A DNA stretch of 42,580 nucleotides from Chthoniobacter flavus (lineage in GTDB: Bacteria > Verrucomicrobiota > Verrucomicrobiia > Chthoniobacterales > Chthoniobacteraceae): positions 1 through 42,580 of the forward strand of contig CAMAUX010000048.1 in NCBI GenBank assembly GCA_945861435.1, given 5' to 3'. The notes beneath the pieces were generated by a model. It had not been told where the DNA came from and made no database searches. It worked only from the letters and a program-made list of their open reading frames with translations. Below are positions 15,626-24,297 of this stretch, one piece after another; positions within the stretch are counted from its first letter, which is position 1; the number at the start of each line of letters is the position of its first letter. The position numbers and the translations under genes are program-made.

Positions 15626-16804
15626 ATGAATTTCCAGAAACATATCGCCAACCACGTCCGCGACCTGCCGCGCTCCGGCATCCGCGACTTCTTCGAAATC
15701 GTCCAGTCCATGAAGGAGGTCATCTCTCTGGGCATCGGCGAACCGGACTTCAACACCCCATGGCACATCCGCGAGGCCGCCATCTACGGCCTTGAGCGCG
15801 GCCACACCGGCTACACCTCCAACCTCGGACTCCCCGTCCTGCGCGAACGCATCTCCACCTACGTCGCGCGCCACTTCGGCGTCGCCTACGATCCCAAGTC
15901 GGAGATCATCGTCACCGTCGGCGTCTCCGAGGCCATCGACCTCGCACTGCGCGCCCTCCTCAACCCGGGCGACGAGGTCCTCTACCACGAACCCTGCTAC
16001 GTCTCCTACAGCCCCAGCATCGTCCTCGCACACGGCATCCCGGTCGCCGTACCCACACGTTCCGAGGAAAACTTCACCCTCACCGCCGAGGCGCTCGCAC
16101 GCAAGATCACACCGGCTTCCCGCGTGCTCATGCTCAACTTCCCCTGCAACCCCACAGGCGCCACCCAGAACAAGGCCGAACTCGAAAAGATCGCCCAACT
16201 CTGCATCGCCCACGACCTCATCGTGCTCACCGACGAGATCTACAGCGAACTCACCTACGACAGCGCCACCCACACCTCCATCGCCAGCATCCCGGGTATG
16301 CGCGAACGCACCATCTTCCTCCACGGCTTCTCAAAGGCCTTCGCCATGACTGGCTTCAGGGTCGGCTACGCCTGCGCCCCCGCCCCGCTCACCGAGGCCA
16401 TGATGAAGATCCACCAGTACGCCATCCTCTGCGCCAACACCATGGCCCAGGACGCCGCCATCGAGGCCCTCGAACACGGCGAACGCGATGTCGACCTCAT
16501 GCGCAAAGAATACGAGATGCGCCGCAACTTCATCGTCCGCAGCCTCAACGATCTCGGCCTCGAATGCTTCAAACCCATGGGCGCCTTCTACGTCTTCCCC
16601 AACATCTCCAGCACCGGCCTCTCCAGCCGCGAATTCTCCCTCGGCCTTCTCGAAAAGAAACAGGTCGCCTGCGTCCCCGGCACCGCCTTCGGCCCCAGCG
16701 GCGAAGGCTTCATCCGCTGCAGCTACGCCACCGGCCTGGAACAAATCAAGATCGCCATGGAACGCATGGCCGAGTTCGTCGCCGAATCCTCCCGCAAACA
16801 CTGA
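15626..16804 (+). CDS. PLP-dependent class I/II aminotransferase
   Basis: 392 aa, fold type I. PLP lysine is K237 in HGFSKAFAMTGFRVGY; NPTG with N175, D203 and Y206 in LTDEIYSEL bind the cofactor; the early GIGEPDFNTP motif and a C-terminal arginine in GFIRCSYA are where the family binds substrate carboxylates. Overall features fit the aspartate/alanine aminotransferase group (PatA/AlaT/YugH-like). It sits behind an Lrp-family gene and ahead of a nucleotidyltransferase 4 bp downstream. The amino acid used cannot be fixed from sequence alone; alanine or an aromatic amino acid are the main candidates. Confidence 0.92.
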   Translation: MNFQKHIANHVRDLPRSGIRDFFEIVQSMKEVISLGIGEPDFNTPWHIREAAIYGLERGHTGYTSNLGLPVLRERISTYVARHFGVAYDPKSEIIVTVGVSEAIDLALRALLNPGDEVLYHEPCYVSYSPSIVLAHGIPVAVPTRSEENFTLTAEALARKITPASRVLMLNFPCNPTGATQNKAELEKIAQLCIAHDLIVLTDEIYSELTYDSATHTSIASIPGMRERTIFLHGFSKAFAMTGFRVGYACAPAPLTEAMMKIHQYAILCANTMAQDAAIEALEHGERDVDLMRKEYEMRRNFIVRSLNDLGLECFKPMGAFYVFPNISSTGLSSREFSLGLLEKKQVACVPGTAFGPSGEGFIRCSYATGLEQIKIAMERMAEFVAESSRKH

Positions 16805-16808
16805 ACCC

Positions 16809-17540
16809 ATGGGCACCTCCTCCCCGCTCCAAGTCCGCAAAGCCGTCCTACTCGCAGCAGGCCGCGGCACCCGCATGCGCGAGCTCACGGATGATCTCCC
16901 AAAGCCCATGATCGCCGTCCAGGGCAAGCCCATCCTCCAGCACATCCTCGAAGGCCTGCGCTCCGCCGGCATCACCCACCTCCTCATCGTCGTCGGCTAC
17001 AGGGAGGATGTCATCCGCTCCTTCTTCGGCGACGGCTCCGCCTTCGGCCTCTCCGTCTCCTACATCACCCAGGTCGTCCAGGACGGCACCGGCCGCGTCG
17101 TCGAGCTCGCCCGCGATTTCGCAGGTCAGGACCCCTTCGTCCTCAGCTACGGCGACATCCTCGTCCAGCCCGACAATTACCTCCGCCTCACGCGCCTCGA
17201 CACCGAGGAAGCCCTCATCAGCGTCAAGAAAAACGAGGACGTCTCCAAGGGCGGCGCCGTCTTCGTCAACGACCGCTTCGAACTCACCGATCTCCGCGAA
17301 AAACCCCAGCCCGGCGAGCCCACCAGCCCGTGGTACAACGCCGGCGTCTACACCTTCCGCCCCTCCATCTTCACCTTCACCGCCACGCTCCAAAAATCCC
17401 CGCGCGGCGAATACGAACTCACCGACGCCATCCGCCAGCTCGCCCAAAGCGGTCACCACGTCCAAGCCTTTGAACTCGAGGGCTCATGGGCCGACGTCCG
17501 CGACCCCGAAGTCCTCGCCCAGCTCAACGCGCGGGCTTGA
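16809..17540 (+). CDS. Nucleotidyltransferase (sugar-phosphate NTP transferase family)
   Basis: 243 aa from ATG 16809, 4 bp after the aminotransferase stop; the upstream open frame only shadows that gene. Signature LLAAGRGTRMRELTDDLPKP (nucleotide-binding loop with the conserved Lys), then LSYGDIL as the metal-binding Asp, and WYNAGVY near residue 177. No left-handed beta-helix acyltransferase domain follows, unlike GlmU. It probably activates a sugar-1-phosphate or related alcohol phosphate for surface polymers. ugd further downstream at 20265 fits a sugar-nucleotide theme but is not in the same immediate run. Confidence 0.88.
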   Translation: MGTSSPLQVRKAVLLAAGRGTRMRELTDDLPKPMIAVQGKPILQHILEGLRSAGITHLLIVVGYREDVIRSFFGDGSAFGLSVSYITQVVQDGTGRVVELARDFAGQDPFVLSYGDILVQPDNYLRLTRLDTEEALISVKKNEDVSKGGAVFVNDRFELTDLREKPQPGEPTSPWYNAGVYTFRPSIFTFTATLQKSPRGEYELTDAIRQLAQSGHHVQAFELEGSWADVRDPEVLAQLNARA

Positions 17541-18340
17541 AACGCAAACCCCCAGCCCCTCGCACCTCAAGGCGCACCTCCCGCATCACCCGCGCCACGC
17601 CCGCAGGACGCACGGCAAAGCGCCCCTCACGCACCGCCGCAGCAGAGATCCCCACGCCAACCCCTGCTGCGGCCGGGCTCATCGCGCACATCGCCCCCTT
17701 CGCCGTCTTCTTCGGAATCTGGGCCCTCGGCGAACTCCTCGCCTCGGTTCTAGGGCCCGGCGCTGGCTGGTGGCACTCCCATCCGCAGTACTGGATCTTC
17801 CCCCTTCAGACTCTCGCCGCGGGCTACACCCTCTACCACTTTTGGCCACTCCAACGCTGGCAACCACCCACCCGCCCCGTCTGGTGGCTCGGCGCAGGCA
17901 TCGCCATCTTCCTCCTCTGGATCGCCCCACAGGAAGTCTTCGCCGCCGCACCGCGCCTCGACGGCTTCCGCCCGGACTTCGCGCAGGAAGGCTGGTTGCG
18001 GATCCTCCACATCGCCCTGCGCTGGCTGCGCCTCGTCGTGGTCGTCCCCATGATCGAGGAGATCTTCTGGCGCGGCTTCGTCCCGCGCTACGTCGCGCAA
18101 GCCGATTTCCAGCAGCTCCCGCTCGAAAAATTCCAACCCCTCGGCTTCGGCATCAGCACCCTCTGCTTCGCCCTCTCCCACTGGGGTCCGGACTTCTTCT
18201 GCGCCCTCTGCGCGGGAGCCGTGTACGGCTTCGTCGCATGCAAATCCGGCCGCCTCTCCTCCTGCGTGCTCGCCCATGCGCTCACCAACCTGCTCCTCGG
18301 CATTTACCTCACGCTCTCCGGCCAGTGGGGCTTCTGGTAA
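17537..18340 (+). CDS. CAAX-prenyl-protease-related (CPBP) membrane protein of the PEP-CTERM-associated type
   Basis: 267 aa from a TTG at 17537 that overlaps the preceding stop (TTGA); an ATG at 17486 would overlap further. After a ~45-residue Arg/Pro/Thr-rich N terminus come several hydrophobic helices. Glutamic intramembrane protease motifs: MIEEIFWRGFVPRY (EExxxR), FALSHWGPDF, and VLAHALTNLLLG. The close of the protein, with a SGQWGFW end, fits the subgroup linked to exosortase/PEP-CTERM systems. No exosortase or PEP-CTERM substrate is visible in this window. Function in that pathway is inferred from the family only. Confidence 0.85.
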   Translation: MKRKPPAPRTSRRTSRITRATPAGRTAKRPSRTAAAEIPTPTPAAAGLIAHIAPFAVFFGIWALGELLASVLGPGAGWWHSHPQYWIFPLQTLAAGYTLYHFWPLQRWQPPTRPVWWLGAGIAIFLLWIAPQEVFAAAPRLDGFRPDFAQEGWLRILHIALRWLRLVVVVPMIEEIFWRGFVPRYVAQADFQQLPLEKFQPLGFGISTLCFALSHWGPDFFCALCAGAVYGFVACKSGRLSSCVLAHALTNLLLGIYLTLSGQWGFW

Positions 18341-18476
18341 TGCGGGCAATGCGGGTAATGCTGGCGCCCATCCCACCCTTCACTCACTCTTCCTCCGCTC
18401 AAAACACGGCTGAGGCCTTTCCATCCACACACGCCATGACCGGCAGTTTCCCGCGCAAACTGAACCTCCGCTCCCC

Positions 18477-20102
18477 ATGAAAATCGGCCTCGCCCAAATC
18501 AATCCCGTCGTCGGCGACTTCCAGGCCAACCGCGACATGATTCTCGCCGCCTACCACCACCTCGTGCAGGCCGGCGCAGAACTCGTGATCACCCCCGAAC
18601 TCGCTCTCTGTGGCTATCCGCCTCAGGACCTCGTCTTCAAATCCCGCTTCGTCCCCGAAAACCTCGCAGCACTCGAAGCCCTCCACAACGCCGTCGGCCA
18701 CGTCCCGCTCCTCGTCGGCTTCGTCGACCACAATCACGGACAGGGCCGCCCATTCCGCAACGCCGCCGCTCTCCTCCAAAAAGCGCGCCCCATCCAAAAG
18801 GCCTTCAAGTCCCTCCTCCCCACCTACGACGTCTTCGACGAAGCGCGCTACTTTGAGCCCGCCTCCGAGCCCGCCATCCTTGAAGTCGCTGGCCGAAAAC
18901 TTGGCATCACCATCTGCGAGGACGTCTGGACCCCGCAATACCTCCCGCGCAACCTCTACGGCTGCTCCCCGGTCCGTTCGCTCGTCGAGCACGGCGCAGA
19001 AATCATCCTCAACCTCAGCGCCTCCCCCTTCACCCTCGGCAAACCCGCACGCCGCCGCGAGATGCTTGCCGAAGTCGCGCGCGACGCCCGCTGCCCAATC
19101 GTCTACTGCAACAGCGTCGGCGGCAACGACCAGCTCGTCTTCGACGGCAACTCCCTCGTCCTCGGCTCCGACGGCTCCATCCAGCACCAACTACGCGCCT
19201 TCGAACAACAACTCGCCGTCGTCGAACTCAACGCCCCGTCGCCCACACAGGCTCCTCCTCCCGACGAAGAGCAGCTCCACCAAGCCCTCATCCTTGGCAC
19301 CCGCGACTACCTCCGCAAATGCGGGTTCCGCTCGGCCGTACTGGGCCTGAGCGGCGGCATCGACAGCGCGCTCACCGCCTGCATCGCCGCCGAAGCCCTC
19401 GGCCCTGAGAACGTCCTCGGCGTCACCATGCCCACCCAGTTCTCCTCCCGCGGCAGCGTCGAGGACTCGGAAAAACTCGCCGCCAAACTCGGCATCCGCC
19501 TCCTGAACATCCCCATCCAGAACTCCTTCGAAGCCTTCAAGGCCCAGTTCACCGGGATCTTCGCCGGAAAACCCGAGGACGTCACCGAGGAGAACATGCA
19601 GCCCCGCCTCCGAGGCATGACCCTCATGGCCCTCTCCAACAAATTCGGCCACCTCGTCCTCACCACCGGCAACAAAAGCGAACTCGCTGTCGGCTACTGC
19701 ACCCTCTACGGCGACATGTGCGGCGGCCTCGCCGTCATCAGCGACGTCCCAAAAACCCTCGTCTACAAACTCTCCCGCTGGATCAACCGCCACGGCGAGA
19801 TCATCCCCGAGGACACCATCCAAAAGCCCCCCAGCGCTGAACTCAAACCCAACCAGCGAGACCAAGACACCCTCCCACCTTACGAAGTCCTCGACCCCAT
19901 CCTCCAACTCTACGTCGAGGAAGAACGCTCCGTCGCTGAAATCGTCCAGCACGGCTTCGACGAAGCCACCGTCCGCTGGGTGCAGCGCCGCGTCGACCTC
20001 AACGAGTACAAACGCGCCCAAGCCGTACCCGGCCTCAAAGTGACCAGCCGCGCCTTCGGTCTCGGCCGCCGAATGCCTGTCGCCCAGCGCTTCGTTCAGT
20101 AA
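18477..20102 (+). CDS. nadE: Glutamine-dependent NAD+ synthetase
   Basis: 541 aa in two domains. The N-terminal nitrilase-like amidase has its triad as E41 (ITPELALCGYPP), K111 (KAFKSLLPTYDVFDE) and C147 (GITICEDVW). The synthetase domain has the PP-loop LSGGIDSALT (residues 291-300), then TTGNKSELAVGYCTLYGDMCGG split across its active-site segment. It makes NAD from deamido-NAD with glutamine as the nitrogen donor. The upstream 136-bp gap contains a short repeated atgcggg stretch just after the previous stop (18340-18362) but nothing else recognised. nadD is in the same window. Confidence 0.96.
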   Translation: MKIGLAQINPVVGDFQANRDMILAAYHHLVQAGAELVITPELALCGYPPQDLVFKSRFVPENLAALEALHNAVGHVPLLVGFVDHNHGQGRPFRNAAALLQKARPIQKAFKSLLPTYDVFDEARYFEPASEPAILEVAGRKLGITICEDVWTPQYLPRNLYGCSPVRSLVEHGAEIILNLSASPFTLGKPARRREMLAEVARDARCPIVYCNSVGGNDQLVFDGNSLVLGSDGSIQHQLRAFEQQLAVVELNAPSPTQAPPPDEEQLHQALILGTRDYLRKCGFRSAVLGLSGGIDSALTACIAAEALGPENVLGVTMPTQFSSRGSVEDSEKLAAKLGIRLLNIPIQNSFEAFKAQFTGIFAGKPEDVTEENMQPRLRGMTLMALSNKFGHLVLTTGNKSELAVGYCTLYGDMCGGLAVISDVPKTLVYKLSRWINRHGEIIPEDTIQKPPSAELKPNQRDQDTLPPYEVLDPILQLYVEEERSVAEIVQHGFDEATVRWVQRRVDLNEYKRAQAVPGLKVTSRAFGLGRRMPVAQRFVQ

Positions 20103-20264
20103 AACACCCACACTCCCCACCCCCCGCTCCCCCCCCTCGGGGCCCGCCCAGCCCCACCAATATCCTTGCCCTCCACACCCATTACCGCTTAATCCCCGCG
20201 CTCCGCCCCCTCCAAGATTGAGGCGGCCCCATCTACAATACCAACCTCCTCACCTCCCTTAAAA

Positions 20265-21584
20265 ATGGAACTCTGCATCATCGGCTCAGGCTACGTCGGA
20301 CTGGTCTCAGGAGCCTGCTTCGCCGAAGTCGGTCACCACGTCGTCTGCGTCGACAACGACAAGCGCAAAGTCGAGATGCTCCAAGCCGGCAAGATCCCCA
20401 TCTACGAACCCGGCCTCGAGGACCTCGTCCACCGCAACGTCGCCGCCAAACGCCTCCGCTTCACCAACTCCATCGAGGACGGCGTCGACCATTCCCAAGT
20501 CATCTTCATCGCCGTCCCCACCCCACCTCAGGTCGATGGCAGCGTCGACCTCACCTACATCGAACAGGTCGCCCGCGAAATCGCAGGCGTCCTCAAAAAA
20601 GACGCCTACCGCGTCGTCGTCGACAAGAGCACCGTCCCCGTCAAAACCGGCGAGAAGGTCGAAGCCACCATCAAGCGCTACAACCGCGATGCGGACTTCG
20701 ACGTCGTCTCCAACCCCGAATTCCTCCGCGAAGGCTGCGCAGTGCCCGACCTCATGAACCCGGACCGCATCGTGATCGGTTCCGCCAGCAACAAGGCCAC
20801 AGACCTCATGAAGCGCCTCTACGAGCCCTTCAAAGCCCCCATCCTCGTCACCGACATCAACTCGGCCGAACTCATCAAACACGCCGCCAACTCCTTCCTC
20901 TCCCTCAAAATCTCCTACATCAACGCCGTCGCCTCCATCTGCGAGGCCAGCGGCGCAGACGTCGAGATGGTCGCCGACGGCATCGGCATGGATAAACGCA
21001 TCGGCCGCAACTTCCTCAACTCCGGCATCGGCTACGGCGGCTCCTGCTTCCCAAAGGACGTCAAAGCCTTCATCTCCATCGCCCGCCAACTCGGCACCCC
21101 CTTCGCACTCCTCGAAGAAGTCGAACGCATCAACGCCCACCAACTCAACCGCTTCATCGACAAAATCCGCGACGCCCTCTGGGTCCTCAAGGATAAGAAA
21201 GTCGCCGTCTGGGGCATGACCTTCAAGCCGGACACCGACGACGTCCGCAACTCCGTCGCCATCGACCTCATCAACCGCCTCGTCAGCGACGGCGCACACG
21301 TCACCGCCTACGACCCCAAGGGCGCCGAAAAAGCCGTCGATTGGAAGCTCGTCGACCCCGCCAAGGTCCGCATCACCAAGTCCCCCCTCGAAGCCGTGGA
21401 AGGCGCTGAAGCCCTCATCCTCGCCACCGAATGGAAGGAGTTCGTCAACGTCGACCTCGCTCAGGTGAAGGCCAAAATGCACACCCCGCTCGTCTTCGAC
21501 GGCCGCAACCTCTTCAACCCGGAAACCATGCGCGAACTCGGCTTCACCTACTTCTCCATGGGCAGGCCCACCGTCAAACCCTAG
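20265..21584 (+). CDS. ugd: UDP-glucose 6-dehydrogenase
   Basis: 439 aa. The N-terminal Rossmann domain opens CIIGSGYVGLVSGACFAEVG; EPGLEDLV, the conserved K205 in ELIKHAANSF, and the catalytic C261 in GYGGSCFPKD are all present; the C-terminal domain has GMTFKPDTDDVRNS. It oxidises UDP-glucose to UDP-glucuronate for exopolysaccharide or LPS. It stands alone: 162 bp of C-rich sequence precede it, and a hairpin at 21628-21658 follows. No glycosyltransferases are in the window. Confidence 0.96.
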   Translation: MELCIIGSGYVGLVSGACFAEVGHHVVCVDNDKRKVEMLQAGKIPIYEPGLEDLVHRNVAAKRLRFTNSIEDGVDHSQVIFIAVPTPPQVDGSVDLTYIEQVAREIAGVLKKDAYRVVVDKSTVPVKTGEKVEATIKRYNRDADFDVVSNPEFLREGCAVPDLMNPDRIVIGSASNKATDLMKRLYEPFKAPILVTDINSAELIKHAANSFLSLKISYINAVASICEASGADVEMVADGIGMDKRIGRNFLNSGIGYGGSCFPKDVKAFISIARQLGTPFALLEEVERINAHQLNRFIDKIRDALWVLKDKKVAVWGMTFKPDTDDVRNSVAIDLINRLVSDGAHVTAYDPKGAEKAVDWKLVDPAKVRITKSPLEAVEGAEALILATEWKEFVNVDLAQVKAKMHTPLVFDGRNLFNPETMRELGFTYFSMGRPTVKP

Positions 21585-21627
21585 CCGCCGGCACCAACAG
21601 CCACCAACACCCGCCTGCATCGCCTTC

Positions 21628-21658
21628 CCAGCGCCCTCCCCTCAAAGGAGGGCGTTGG
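21628..21658 (+). terminator. Hairpin downstream of ugd, possible terminator
   Basis: A 12-bp stem with one G-U pair (ccagcgccctcc / ggagggcgttgg) and a 7-base loop starts 43 bp after the ugd stop. No clear T-tract follows (ccttgtctgg), so it may be a Rho-dependent or processing hairpin rather than a classic intrinsic terminator. Confidence 0.5.
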
Positions 21659-21751
21659 CCTTGTCTGGGGACAGCCCCCATCCACGCCACCATCCCTCAG
21701 GAACCTCCTTGGCGATCGCCTAAGACGCCGTAGATTCCCTCACAGGTCCCA

Positions 21752-22990
21752 ATGCAAAACACCGCCCGCCAAGCCTGCGTCTATGCGCTCCTCGAATGGG
21801 AGAAGGGGAAGGTGTTCTCCGACGAGATCCTCCACAACACCATCGCCAGCTCCCGCCTCACCCCGCTGGATCGCGGCTTCCTCATGGAAACCTTCTTCGG
21901 AATCCTGAGAAACCTCACCTCTCTGGATTTCCTCATCGACTGCCTGCGCCAGGGCAGCCTCGACCACCCCACCCGCGCCGTCCTCCGCCTCGGCATCTAC
22001 CAAATCTTCCACCTCCGCACCGCACCCCACGCCGCCGTCAACGAAACCGTCTCCCTCGCCGGACGCGCCCGCGGCCTCGTCAACGCCATCCTCCGCCGCG
22101 CCCTCCGCGAGAAGGAGTCACTCGAACAACGCCTCGCCAAAGCCCCGCAGACCATCCGCAGCTCCCATCCGACATTCCTCCTCGACCGCTGGAACAAAGC
22201 CTTCGGCGAAGCCCCCACGGAGGAACTCTGCCGATGGAACAACTCTCCAGCGGAAGTCCACGTCCGGGCCAACGGCCTGAAAATCAGCGCAGGCGAACTC
22301 CTCCACACCACCCCCGCCGCAGAGCCCTGCCCCGCTCATCCCCGCGCCCTCAAAGTCTCCCAACTCCCCTTCACTTGGATGATGAACGGCCTCTGCTACG
22401 TTCAAGATCCCAGCACCCTCTTCGCCTGCGACCTCCTCAACCCGCAACCCGGCGAAACCGTCCTCGACGCCTGCGCCGCACCCGGTGGCAAGACCACCTA
22501 CATCGCGGAACTCATGCAGAACAAGGGACGCCTCATCGCCTGCGACCTCTACGACTCCCGTGTCGCACGACTCCGCGAAAACTGCACACGCATGGGCGTC
22601 CAGAACGCCACCATCCTTCAACACGATTGCATGCAGGCAGACGGCCCCCTCGCCTCGGAACGCTTCGACCGCATCCTCGTCGACGCTCCCTGCAGCAACA
22701 CCGGCGTCATCCGACGCAGAGTCGACGTTCGCTGGCGCCTCACGGACGAAGACTTCCTGCGCATGCCTGCACAGCAACTCGCCCTCCTTCGCAGACTCAT
22801 CCCCCTCCTCAAACCCGGTGGCAGCCTCGTCTACAGCACCTGCAGCCTCGAACACGAAGAGAACGAGGACGTCGTCTCCGCAGCTCTCCACTCCATCCCA
22901 GGAATCCACCTCGCTGAAAGCCGCCGCATCCTCCCCTTCGTCGACCACATCGACGGCGCTTTCGCCGCGCGCTTCATCCGCGAATCCTGA
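21752..22990 (+). CDS. rsmB: 16S rRNA m5C methyltransferase RsmB
   Basis: 412 aa. An N-terminal NusB-like helical domain (~1-125, RGFLMETFFGILRN and RAVLRLGIYQI) is followed by the RsmB methyltransferase fold: DPSTLFACDLL, CAAPGGKTTYIAEL for AdoMet, and both cysteines of m5C-RNA enzymes, C314 in DAPCSNTGVIRR and C364 in YSTCSLE. The linker between the domains is shorter than in E. coli RsmB, but the combination is diagnostic. It methylates C967 of 16S rRNA (E. coli numbering). fmt and rsmB often adjoin in other bacteria; here they are 7 kb apart. Confidence 0.94.
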   Translation: MQNTARQACVYALLEWEKGKVFSDEILHNTIASSRLTPLDRGFLMETFFGILRNLTSLDFLIDCLRQGSLDHPTRAVLRLGIYQIFHLRTAPHAAVNETVSLAGRARGLVNAILRRALREKESLEQRLAKAPQTIRSSHPTFLLDRWNKAFGEAPTEELCRWNNSPAEVHVRANGLKISAGELLHTTPAAEPCPAHPRALKVSQLPFTWMMNGLCYVQDPSTLFACDLLNPQPGETVLDACAAPGGKTTYIAELMQNKGRLIACDLYDSRVARLRENCTRMGVQNATILQHDCMQADGPLASERFDRILVDAPCSNTGVIRRRVDVRWRLTDEDFLRMPAQQLALLRRLIPLLKPGGSLVYSTCSLEHEENEDVVSAALHSIPGIHLAESRRILPFVDHIDGAFAARFIRES

Positions 22991-23035
22991 CAGCAAATCC
23001 TCACAGCGAATCCTGAACCCAGCCCGCCACCGCCC

Positions 23036-23308
23036 TCACTCGTAGACGGGCACGGCACCACCCGCGTCGCGGATGAACTGCTCGATGGCAGCGATGTCAT
23101 CGTAAGCCAGATGCTTGCGCTGGTACTTGCGCCACAGCACCTCATGCAGCGAAAGCAGATCCTCCAGCAGCGGCGTGTCGTAATACGTCCACATCACCTC
23201 GTCCTTGCACTTGGCCTGCAGCCGCCAGCGCTTCCCAAACTTCTCCGCACGCACCTCCCGCCTGCGGCCGTCCTCTGTCATTGTCTTCCAAACGTGGCAG
23301 TTTCGCAT
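23036..23308 (-). CDS. Small basic protein of unknown function
   Basis: 90 aa from an ATG at 23308 that has gggga six bases upstream; in-frame ATGs at 23326 and 23344 would lengthen it by 6 or 12 residues. I do not recognise a family. The first half is basic (Lys/Arg about one in three between residues 10 and 35); the middle has WTYYDTPLLEDLL and the end LAYDDIAAIEQFI. No signal peptide or membrane helix. It converges on rsmB (45 bp) and diverges from the CPBP gene at 23359. Codon composition and intact length suggest a real gene; the shadow on the opposite strand is shorter and has no starts with support. Confidence 0.6.
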   Translation of the reverse strand: MRNCHVWKTMTEDGRRREVRAEKFGKRWRLQAKCKDEVMWTYYDTPLLEDLLSLHEVLWRKYQRKHLAYDDIAAIEQFIRDAGGAVPVYE

Positions 23309-23358
23309 AATGATCCCCGCGCTCATCTCCCCGACCCGCCCCATCACCACAAGCTTTT

Positions 23359-24297
23359 TTGAAAGATCCCGCCAAAATCTTCGCTTACTTCGTCGGCGTA
23401 GTACTGCTCGGATGCCTTCTGGCTCCACCCTTTTTCTGGGCCGGCGAAGCGCTTTCCCAGCACGGCGTCCTCCCCTCCCTGCAAGGAGTGGGATTCAAAA
23501 AATACTTCCACCGCGCCATGCTCGTCGCCGCTCTCGGCCTGCTCTGGCCCCTGGCGCGCTCCCTGCGACTCCACAGCCTTGAGGGCCTCGGTCTCATCCC
23601 CAACCCACGCTGGGGACGCCACCTGCTCGCCGGTTTCGCCGTCGCAGCCATCGCCGTCGGAATCATGGCCGCGGTCTACATCGCCCTCGGAATCTACCAG
23701 TGGAAAACCGTGCTCCCATGGGGCCGCATTCCCAAACTCGCTCTCAGCGCCGCCGTGGTCGGACTCCTCGAAGAAAGTCTCTTCCGTGGCGTCTTCCTTG
23801 GAGTTTTCCAGCGCAACATGTCCGCCCGCACTTCGCTGCTGTCCGTCACCCTCCTCTTCTCCTCGCTCCACTTCCTCAAGCCAGACAAGGAAACCCTGAC
23901 AGGTCCAGTGAACTGGCTTTCCGGTTTCCAACTCCTTCCCGGCGCATTCCATCAATTTGCGGAACCGGGCCTCTGGCTGGCCAGCTTCAGCACCATCTTC
24001 GTTCTGGGCTGGGTGGCCGGCATGGCACGTCAACTGACCCGCTCCCTCTGGCTGAGCATCGGCTTCCACGCTGGCATCGTCTTTGTGAAAATGGGCTTCA
24101 GTAAACTCACCGAACGCCACCAACAATTCCTCCCCTGGGTGGGCCCCGAGCTCCAGATAGGCTTGGTTCCAGTGGCAATCCTCCTCGCATGTGGTTGGGT
24201 GCTCTGGAGGCAACTGCAGCATGCGCAACACGGGGAGCTCGGAGAAAAAGGACGGGACAACGGCGCCGACAACCCCGCCGGAACCTCAATCCGCTGA
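23359..24297 (+). CDS. CPBP-family intramembrane glutamic protease
   Basis: 312 aa from a TTG at 23359, with about six to eight hydrophobic helices. Motif 1 is LLEESLFRGVFLG (EExxxR), motif 2 is FSSLHFLKPDK, and a later GFHAGIVF gives the final histidine. These are the catalytic positions of CAAX/bacteriocin-processing (Abi/CPBP) enzymes. Substrate unknown. It is followed by comF, which overlaps its 3' end by 77 bp, then accD. It is a different subgroup from the CPBP protein at 17537, lacking that protein's C-terminal signature. Confidence 0.85.
   Translation: MKDPAKIFAYFVGVVLLGCLLAPPFFWAGEALSQHGVLPSLQGVGFKKYFHRAMLVAALGLLWPLARSLRLHSLEGLGLIPNPRWGRHLLAGFAVAAIAVGIMAAVYIALGIYQWKTVLPWGRIPKLALSAAVVGLLEESLFRGVFLGVFQRNMSARTSLLSVTLLFSSLHFLKPDKETLTGPVNWLSGFQLLPGAFHQFAEPGLWLASFSTIFVLGWVAGMARQLTRSLWLSIGFHAGIVFVKMGFSKLTERHQQFLPWVGPELQIGLVPVAILLACGWVLWRQLQHAQHGELGEKGRDNGADNPAGTSIR

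Noticed and set aside
15113-16324. 403-aa minus-strand open frame
   Set aside because: Antisense of the Lrp and aminotransferase genes; no recognisable domain.
20307-21620. 437-aa minus-strand open frame
   Set aside because: Exact antisense of ugd, Asp/Val/Gly/Glu-rich with no family features.
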